DNA of 11,898 nt from the NCBI GenBank assembly GCA_964546995.1, contig CAZJKO010000033.1:1-11898 (forward strand). The letters run 5' to 3'. The translations under genes were made by a program, and so were the position numbers. Below are positions 7,453-11,898 of the stretch, piece by piece. This DNA comes from CAZJKO01 sp964546995. Lineage in GTDB: Bacteria; Bacillota_I; Bacilli_A; RF39; UBA660. The notes beneath the pieces are model-generated. The model ran no database searches, was not told the origin of the DNA, and saw nothing but the letters and a program-made list of their open reading frames with translations. Numbering within the stretch: the stretch's first letter is position 1; each line of letters starts with the position of its first letter.

Positions 7453-9435
7453 ATGAAAGAACGTTATCAAGAATTAGTAGAATTATTAAACAAAGCAAAC
7501 TATGAATACCATGTCTTAGATAAACCGACAATAACCGATCAAGAATACGATAAATATTTACGAGAACTATTGACGATCGAAAGTGAACATCAAGACTGGA
7601 TAAGAGAGGATTCTCCATCTCTTCGAATTGGTGGCGAAGTGATCGATGGCTTTGAAAAAGTAACGCATGAGATTCCGATGTTAAGTTTAAGTAATGTTTT
7701 TAATGAAAGTGAACTCCTTGCGTTCGATCAACGTATCAAAAAAGAAAACGTTACGCCAAGTTATGTATGTGAACTAAAAATAGATGGTCTTTCTGTCTCT
7801 CTTCATTATGAAAAAGGAAAACTAACCAAAGCTGCAACAAGAGGAGATGGTGTAATAGGAGAAGATATTACCCATAATGTCAAAACCATCAAAACAGTTC
7901 CACTAACCTTAAAAGAACCAATCGACATCGAAGTCCGTGGAGAAATTTACATGAGCAAAGAAACACTACGGAAAATTAACGAAGAACGAAAAAAAGAAAA
8001 TCTTCCCCTTTTACAAAACCCAAGAAATGCGGCAGCAGGATCAATTAGACAACTAGATTCCTCTGTTGCCGCCAAACGAAACTTAGACTGTTTTATCTAT
8101 CACTTGCCCAATCCCCTAGATTATCATATTACTACCCATCAAGAAGCTTTAGATTACATGGAAAAGTTAGGCTTTAAGATCAACCCCAACAATCGGTTAG
8201 TAGGAAATATCGAAGAAGTAAATCTATTTATTCAAAATGCCACTAAACATCGCTATGAACTTCCTTACGATATCGATGGCATTGTGATTAAAGTAAATAG
8301 TATCTTAGAACAACAAAAACTAGGTTTCACCGCAAAGTATCCCAAGTGGGCTACTGCCTATAAATTTCCCGCTGAAGAAGTATTGACGAAACTAAGAGAG
8401 ATCATTTTTACCGTCGGAAGAACCGGACGAATTACGCCTAATGCCGTCTTAGACCCCGTCATTGTCATGGGATCCACAATCTCAAGAGCAACGCTCCACA
8501 ATGAGGAATACGTAAAAGAAAAAGAAATCAAAATCGGAGATATCGTATCAATCAGAAAAGCAGGAGATGTCATTCCTGAAGTCGTAGAAGTCAAAAAAGA
8601 ACGACGGACTGGACAGGAACTTGACTTTGAAATGATTGAAAATTGTCCTATCTGTGGAAGCGCTTTACAGAAGAAAAAAGACCAGGTTGACCATTACTGT
8701 ATGAATACAAAATGTCCAGCAAGAAGAATCGAATCGTTCGTTCACTTTGTCTCAAGAAATGCCATGAACATTGATGGACTAGGGGAAAGAATCATTGAAG
8801 ACTTCTATAATTTAGGGTATTTAAAACATCTACCTGACATTTACAAATTAGAAGTTCATCGCAAAGATTTGACACTACTAGAAGGATACGGTGATAAATC
8901 GATTGACAACCTACTTGACGCTATCGAAGAAAGCAAAAAAGCATCGCTAGAAAGATTCCTATTTGGATTAGGAATTCCACACGTCGGAAGTAAGACGGCC
9001 AAAATTTTAGCAAGTCGCTATCATACATTAGAAGCATTACAAGAAAAGACGGAAGAAGAATTAACAGAAATCAATGATATCGGTGAAATTATAGCTAAAA
9101 GTGTCACTGACTTTTTCCAAAACGAAGAAAACATCAAAACGATTAACGAATTAAAAGAAATTGGACTAAACACCAAATACTTAGGACCAAAAACAGTGGA
9201 AAAGGAAGACTTTGCAAATAAAAAATTTGTCTTGACAGGTTCTCTTCAAAAATTAACACGAGAAGAAGCCAAAGACAAAATTGAATCGCTCGGTGGAAAG
9301 ACCGTAGATTCTGTGAGTAAAAATACATCTGTTGTCATCGTAGGAGAAAATCCAGGAAGCAAATACGAAAAAGCAAAACAATTAGAAATCCCCATTTGGA
9401 CAGAAGAAGAATTCTTAGAAAAACTAGAAAAATAG
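7453..9435 (+). CDS. ligA: NAD-dependent DNA ligase
   Basis: Essential 660-residue ligase sealing nicks during replication and repair, using NAD+ to adenylate itself. Domains in order: Ia (YHVLDKPTITDQEYDKYLREL, about 19-40), which binds the NMN half of NAD; the adenylation domain with catalytic Lys109 in CELKIDG; an OB fold (about 310-390); a four-cysteine zinc finger (C398, C401, C416, C421); helix-hairpin-helix repeats (about 435-575); and a C-terminal BRCT domain (FANKKFVLTGSL to the end). The start is placed at 7453 because AAGGTG (7442-7447) precedes it at normal spacing; the in-frame ATG at 7435, overlapping the galU stop, would add six residues and place that site inside the gene. Last gene of the pcrA-galU-ligA operon, followed by the terminator at 9479-9516. 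Confidence 0.96.
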   Translation: MKERYQELVELLNKANYEYHVLDKPTITDQEYDKYLRELLTIESEHQDWIREDSPSLRIGGEVIDGFEKVTHEIPMLSLSNVFNESELLAFDQRIKKENVTPSYVCELKIDGLSVSLHYEKGKLTKAATRGDGVIGEDITHNVKTIKTVPLTLKEPIDIEVRGEIYMSKETLRKINEERKKENLPLLQNPRNAAAGSIRQLDSSVAAKRNLDCFIYHLPNPLDYHITTHQEALDYMEKLGFKINPNNRLVGNIEEVNLFIQNATKHRYELPYDIDGIVIKVNSILEQQKLGFTAKYPKWATAYKFPAEEVLTKLREIIFTVGRTGRITPNAVLDPVIVMGSTISRATLHNEEYVKEKEIKIGDIVSIRKAGDVIPEVVEVKKERRTGQELDFEMIENCPICGSALQKKKDQVDHYCMNTKCPARRIESFVHFVSRNAMNIDGLGERIIEDFYNLGYLKHLPDIYKLEVHRKDLTLLEGYGDKSIDNLLDAIEESKKASLERFLFGLGIPHVGSKTAKILASRYHTLEALQEKTEEELTEINDIGEIIAKSVTDFFQNEENIKTINELKEIGLNTKYLGPKTVEKEDFANKKFVLTGSLQKLTREEAKDKIESLGGKTVDSVSKNTSVVIVGENPGSKYEKAKQLEIPIWTEEEFLEKLEK

Positions 9436-9442
9436 TCAAAAA

Positions 9443-9459
9443 TGCACAATAATTGTGCA
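9443..9459. promoter_or_regulatory. Perfect 17-bp palindrome, putative operator (TGCACAAT-A-ATTGTGCA)
   Basis: Arms of 8 bp around a single central A, eight bases after the ligA stop. It is followed by A and G on the plus strand, so it is not a plus-strand terminator. The same TGCACAA half-site forms the outer arms of the next palindrome (9484-9510), whose centre is 46 bp away, suggesting two binding sites for one dimeric regulator on roughly the same helix face. The C-terminal winged helix of the downstream Fic protein is a plausible binder (inference). Confidence 0.55.
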
Positions 9460-9478
9460 AAAAGGGGTTTAAAAAAGG

Positions 9479-9516
9479 AAAAATGCACAATATTTTGAAA
9501 ATTTTGTGCATTTTTT
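9479..9516 (+). terminator. ligA terminator, overlapping a second TGCACAA palindrome
   Basis: The left arm 9479-9496 and right arm 9498-9515 pair over 18 positions with a single mismatch, around a central G at 9497. The stem reads AAAAATGCACAA at its outer side and returns as TTGTGCA followed by six T (9511-9516). This is a long AT-rich hairpin with a T tail, fitting an intrinsic terminator for pcrA-galU-ligA. It shares half-sites with the palindrome at 9443-9459 and reaches within 10 bases of the fic -10, so it may also act as an operator. Confidence 0.65.
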
Positions 9517-9525
9517 AAACTTTAA

Positions 9526-9534
9526 TGCTAAAAT
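9526..9534 (+). promoter_or_regulatory. Extended -10 promoter of fic
   Basis: TG-C-TAAAAT (9526-9534) is an extended -10, just downstream of the palindromic terminator. A usable -35 would fall inside the right palindrome arm (TTGTGC at 9504-9509, 19-bp spacing), so a protein bound there would block the polymerase. The ribosome binding site AGGTGA follows at 9541-9546. Confidence 0.4.
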
Positions 9535-9551
9535 ATAAGTAGGTGATAACA

Positions 9552-10631
9552 ATGGAACCAATAAAAGTAAAAAGATTGCCAATAGAATATAACATAGATA
9601 AAGAATTGTTAACATTAATTTCTGAAGCAAATCAAAAATATGGAGAATACAAATCAAATCTAAAAAATAGTAAATTCGACTCACGTTTTTTTCTAGATTC
9701 GATTATATTAAGCGAAAGCTTAAAGTCAACTCAAATAGAAGGTACTCAAATATCACAAGATGACATGTATTATTTAAAATATATGCCTAAAACGGATGAA
9801 AATCTTGAAATTCAAAATCTAAAAAAGGCAATAGAATTTTCAAAAGAATATTTAAAAGAAAATCCAAAAATTGATATGAAATTCTCAAATACAATTCATA
9901 AAATGCTATTAGATAGTGTTAGAGGCTCAGAAAAAGAACCGGGCAAAATTAGAACAATCCAAAATTGGATAGGACCAAAAGGATGCACGATGGAAGAAGC
10001 AATATTTATACCACCAGTTCCCGAAGAAGTAGGCGTATTACTGGATAATTTATTTGAATATATGAATAATGCCTATATAGACCCCGTTTTCATCAATGTA
10101 GCAATATCTCATTCCCAATTTGAAACGATACATGCGTATCGTGATGGAAATGGTCGCTTAGGCAGAGCATTAATACCTCTTCAAATGGCACTATTATTAG
10201 ATGATGATCCTATTTTATTTTTATCAGAAGTAATTGAATTATATAAACCGAGTTATCATAAATTCTTAAATGAAAGTAGAAAAGGTAATATGTTAGGATT
10301 TATTAAATTCTTTTTACAATGTATTATCGAACAATGCAATAACAATATTGCTAAAATAAATCGCATTAAGCAAATATATTTACAAGATATGAAAAAAATT
10401 GAATCATTAAAAAGCAATGCAATCTATAGAATTATGCCTACCATAATGAGACAAATTGTATTTACAAAAAGGGAAATAGAAGAAGAAACAGGTGTATCGA
10501 GAAATACTGTCTCAACATTAGTTGATAAATTAGTAGAACTTGGAATTTTGGTTCAAGACTCAACTCATACAAAATTAAGTTATAAATACGAATCTATCTA
10601 TAATGTGTTTGTAGGAAAAGATATGATGTAA
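9552..10631 (+). CDS. Class II Fic family protein (AMP-transferase) with C-terminal winged helix
   Basis: A 359-residue Fic protein, a family that usually transfers AMP from ATP to hydroxyl side chains of target proteins. The active-site motif is HAYRDGNGRLGR (194-205) with catalytic His194; the usual Phe is Tyr196. The autoinhibitory motif (S/T)xxxE(G/N) is STQIEG (59-64, Glu63) on the N-terminal side, which makes it class II, like Shewanella SoFic. The flap region PGKIRTIQNWIG (130-141) is present. Residues 295-350 (FTKREIEEETGVSRNTVSTL) form a winged helix-turn-helix. ATG chosen at 9552 with AGGTGA before it; the in-frame GTG at 9543 lies within that site. Isoleucine is often ATA and the base mix is more AT-rich than pcrA or ligA, hinting at transfer. 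The acetyltransferase gene begins one base after its stop. Targets unknown; a toxin-like or housekeeping regulatory role are both open. Confidence 0.9.
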   Translation: MEPIKVKRLPIEYNIDKELLTLISEANQKYGEYKSNLKNSKFDSRFFLDSIILSESLKSTQIEGTQISQDDMYYLKYMPKTDENLEIQNLKKAIEFSKEYLKENPKIDMKFSNTIHKMLLDSVRGSEKEPGKIRTIQNWIGPKGCTMEEAIFIPPVPEEVGVLLDNLFEYMNNAYIDPVFINVAISHSQFETIHAYRDGNGRLGRALIPLQMALLLDDDPILFLSEVIELYKPSYHKFLNESRKGNMLGFIKFFLQCIIEQCNNNIAKINRIKQIYLQDMKKIESLKSNAIYRIMPTIMRQIVFTKREIEEETGVSRNTVSTLVDKLVELGILVQDSTHTKLSYKYESIYNVFVGKDMM

Positions 10632-10632
10632 A

Positions 10633-11097
10633 ATGAAATATAATATAAGGAAAGCTTCGTTAAGTGAAGCACAAATAGTAAATTCGTTTTTAACTAAATT
10701 AATACAAGACGAGAAACAATACAATGAAAATATTAATGAAAAATGTATTGTTTCATCTCTTTATGAAAAGTTAATTACGAACGAAAACAATTGTATAATA
10801 GTAGCAGAGTGTAATAATCATTTGGTAGGATACTTATATGGATATATGCAAAACATAGGAGATGCTTATCTTTCTCCAGTAGCACAACTAGAAGCTATGT
10901 TTGTTAATGAAGAAAATAGAAATAATGGTATTGGTAATGAACTAATTAAAGAATTCAAACGATGGGCAACAAATAAAAATGCTAAATATATTGAATTAAA
11001 AGTTTGTAACGATAATAAACCAGCAATAGAACTATATCAGAAAAATGGTTTCAAAAATATCAAAAGTATTATGTCTATAGATTTAAAAGAAGATTAG
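10633..11097 (+). CDS. GNAT family N-acetyltransferase
   Basis: A 154-residue acetyl-CoA-dependent acetyltransferase. Motif A is LEAMFVNEENRNNGIGNELI (86-105), containing the pyrophosphate-binding R96-N-N-G-I-G101. Motif B follows as IELKVCNDNKPAIELYQKNGF (120-140), the usual Asn-rich turn and YxKxGF end. The substrate (small amine, amino acid, antibiotic or protein) cannot be deduced; there are no aminoglycoside-acetyltransferase-specific features. The ATG begins one base after the fic stop and has only a distant AGGAAAAG at about 16 bases, so expression probably depends on translational coupling to fic. It shares the AT-rich, ATA-using composition of fic. Its reading frame stays open past the TAG for another 32 codons, into the duplicated fic tail. 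Confidence 0.88.
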   Translation: MKYNIRKASLSEAQIVNSFLTKLIQDEKQYNENINEKCIVSSLYEKLITNENNCIIVAECNNHLVGYLYGYMQNIGDAYLSPVAQLEAMFVNEENRNNGIGNELIKEFKRWATNKNAKYIELKVCNDNKPAIELYQKNGFKNIKSIMSIDLKED

Positions 11098-11121
11098 GAA
11101 GAATGTAATAGATATAAAAGG

Positions 11122-11163
11122 CTTGGAAATTCAGTTCAAAATTCAACTCATACAAAAGAAAGT
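11122..11163 (+). repeat. Diverged second copy of the fic 3' end (direct repeat of 10539-10580)
   Basis: Forty-two bases align without gaps to 10539-10580 inside fic, with 35 identities by eye, including an exact 15-mer TCAACTCATACAAAA (10560-10574 and 11143-11157). The offset is constant at 583 bp. In the corresponding frame the copy reads LGNSVQNSTHTKES, against LGILVQDSTHTKLS in Fic, so it looks like a coding remnant. The acetyltransferase gene lies entirely between the copies. The gap 11098-11165 holds nothing else recognisable. Confidence 0.65.
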
Positions 11164-11165
11164 AC

Positions 11166-11194
11166 TTCAAAAATAAGAACAAATATTATATAAT
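11166..11194 (+). promoter_or_regulatory. Promoter of the OB-fold membrane protein gene
   Basis: TTCAAA (11166-11171), 17-bp spacer, perfect TATAAT (11189-11194), followed by the ribosome binding site GAGGTGAT (11201-11208). Transcription would start around 11201, giving a very short leader. It starts right after the fic-tail repeat, so the gene is independent of fic-GNAT. Confidence 0.55.
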
Positions 11195-11212
11195 GAATAC
11201 GAGGTGATACAA

Positions 11213-11839
11213 ATGAAAAAGGGAAAAGTAGAAAAAATTGAAAATGAAGAACAAAAACAAAAGAAACTAAACAAAATAGCAAACATCATCATTGGAGTTG
11301 TTCTAGTAGTAGCACTCCTAGTAGGAATTGACTTATTGTGTATTACCAAAGGAAATGTAGGACCATTTTTCGCCATTCGTACAAACGTTTATAAAGATGG
11401 AGGTACCAAAGTATATTATGGTTTAGGTTATAAAGTCATTAAATATAACCAAATCAATGGAAAAAAAGGAACCAAAGTAGGATTTTGGACCATGCCATAT
11501 AGCGTCGAACCAACAGAAGTAAGCATTTTAGATCTCGCATTGAGATATGGAAATGATGCAAGAGGTACCTATAAAAAGTATTATGATGAGTATTTAAAAA
11601 TAACAGGAACTGTGGAAACAGTCGATAATCAAAACAAAATTGTAACATTGCGTTACCAAGATCAAGATGCAAAAAACAAGTATACACTAGATTTAGTAGT
11701 AGAAACCAATTTGGAAGATGTATCGATGTATACCAAAGGACAGACCGTTACCATAAGAGGTAGCTTAAAAGATTACAAAGAAAAAACCAAAGATGCTCCA
11801 GCCCAACTCATTTTCCGTGATGGCTATATTGGAGACTAA
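11213..11839 (+). CDS. Single-pass membrane protein with extracytoplasmic OB-like domain, function unknown
   Basis: A 208-residue protein: a charged Lys/Glu-rich cytoplasmic N-terminus (1-21), one hydrophobic helix (about 23-44, IANIIIGVVLVVALLVGIDL), then an outside region. Residues 51-80 contain the aromatic-rich stretch VYKDGGTKVYYGLGYKVIKY, which I recall from small uncharacterised Firmicute membrane proteins (from memory, not searched). Residues 128-203 (LKITGTVETVDNQNKIVTL ... GQTVTIRGSLKDY ... AQLIFRDGYI) have the strand pattern of a tRNA_anti-like OB fold. ATG chosen at 11213; the in-frame GTG at 11204 sits inside the ribosome site GAGGTGAT. The base composition returns to that of the core genes. 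No enzymatic motif is seen. The topology (N-in, domain outside) is predicted from charge only. Confidence 0.7.
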   Translation: MKKGKVEKIENEEQKQKKLNKIANIIIGVVLVVALLVGIDLLCITKGNVGPFFAIRTNVYKDGGTKVYYGLGYKVIKYNQINGKKGTKVGFWTMPYSVEPTEVSILDLALRYGNDARGTYKKYYDEYLKITGTVETVDNQNKIVTLRYQDQDAKNKYTLDLVVETNLEDVSMYTKGQTVTIRGSLKDYKEKTKDAPAQLIFRDGYIGD

Positions 11840-11867
11840 AAGAAACGAAAAGAAAGAAGTGATCGGG

Positions 11868-11898
11868 ATGTTACTAGTGAAAAAATCCATGCGGGGGG
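11868..11898 (+). CDS. Start of a downstream gene, truncated by the window edge
   Basis: ATG followed by TTACTAGTGAAAAAATCC gives MLLVKKSMRG in the ten complete codons before the window ends in a run of G. The purine-rich stretch GAAAGAAGTGAT lies a few bases upstream as a possible but weak ribosome site, and the gap from the OB-protein stop is only 28 bases without a terminator. An operon partner is plausible, but the product cannot be identified from so few residues. Confidence 0.35.
   Translation, partial: MLLVKKSMRG

Noticed and set aside
9443..9516. CRISPR-like or REP-type repeat array after ligA
   Set aside because: There are only two palindromes of unequal length with no regular spacers; better explained as operator plus terminator.
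9469..9684. Minus-strand 71-residue ORF opposite the start of fic
   Set aside because: It runs through the palindromic terminator and the fic coding start; a hydrophobic composition from reading A-rich coding DNA backwards, without RBS.
9552..11097. Classical toxin-antitoxin operon (Fic/Doc with separate antitoxin, or GNAT toxin with RHH antitoxin)
   Set aside because: The Fic protein carries its own inhibitory STQIEG helix, no small antitoxin gene precedes it, and no ribbon-helix-helix protein accompanies the GNAT gene.
11891..11898. Terminal run of G as a biological feature
   Set aside because: It lies at the window edge within the start of an ORF; with no following sequence it could be ordinary coding DNA or an assembly-end artefact.

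Overview
The window looks like a chromosomal segment of an AT-rich, low-GC Firmicute-type bacterium. The evidence is purine-rich Shine-Dalgarno sequences (AAGGAGG, AGGTGA), TATAAT-type promoters, T-tailed hairpin terminators, and a PcrA-type helicase and NAD-dependent ligase of Bacilli type. Tryptophan is encoded by TGG and TGA serves as a stop (galU ends in TGA), so this is the standard bacterial code and not the Mycoplasma code. A gut or environmental Erysipelotrichia-, Turicibacter- or Acholeplasma-like lineage would fit; the assignment is inference.

Left part (1-1435, minus strand): an ABC importer operon of the nitrate/sulfonate/taurine/thiamine-precursor (NitT/TauT, NMT1/THI5) type. The membrane-anchored substrate-binding protein is transcribed first, and one base after its stop begins the ATPase, which runs off the left edge. 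Diverging from it (1526-4277, plus strand) is a two-gene operon encoding a stand-alone FIST-domain protein and an NAD(P)-dependent aldehyde dehydrogenase, closed by a hairpin terminator.

Middle (4239-4489): a 251-base gap. It holds the terminator, a convincing minus-strand promoter with a strong ribosome binding site in front of an 11-codon ORF (a candidate small transcript or peptide), and the promoter of the next operon.

Core block (4453-9516, plus strand): pcrA-galU-ligA, tightly coupled with no spacing or with overlaps. A UTP-glucose-1-phosphate uridylyltransferase sits between the helicase and the DNA ligase, which are commonly adjacent in Firmicutes. The block ends in a long AT-rich hairpin with a T run.

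Right part (9443-11898, plus strand): an accessory-looking pair encoding a class II Fic AMP-transferase with a C-terminal winged helix and a GNAT acetyltransferase. Two palindromes sharing the half-site TGCACAA precede it; the second doubles as the ligA terminator and abuts the fic promoter. A diverged 42-bp copy of the fic 3' end lies just downstream of the acetyltransferase gene, suggesting past rearrangement. An independently promoted gene for a one-pass membrane protein with an extracytoplasmic OB-like domain follows, then the first ten codons of another gene at the right edge.

No tRNA, rRNA, CRISPR array, insertion sequence or complete transposon is visible. The most interesting items are the TGCACAA palindrome pair with the Fic-wHTH protein, the duplicated fic tail, the minus-strand mini-gene at 4325-4408, and the FIST-aldehyde dehydrogenase pair.
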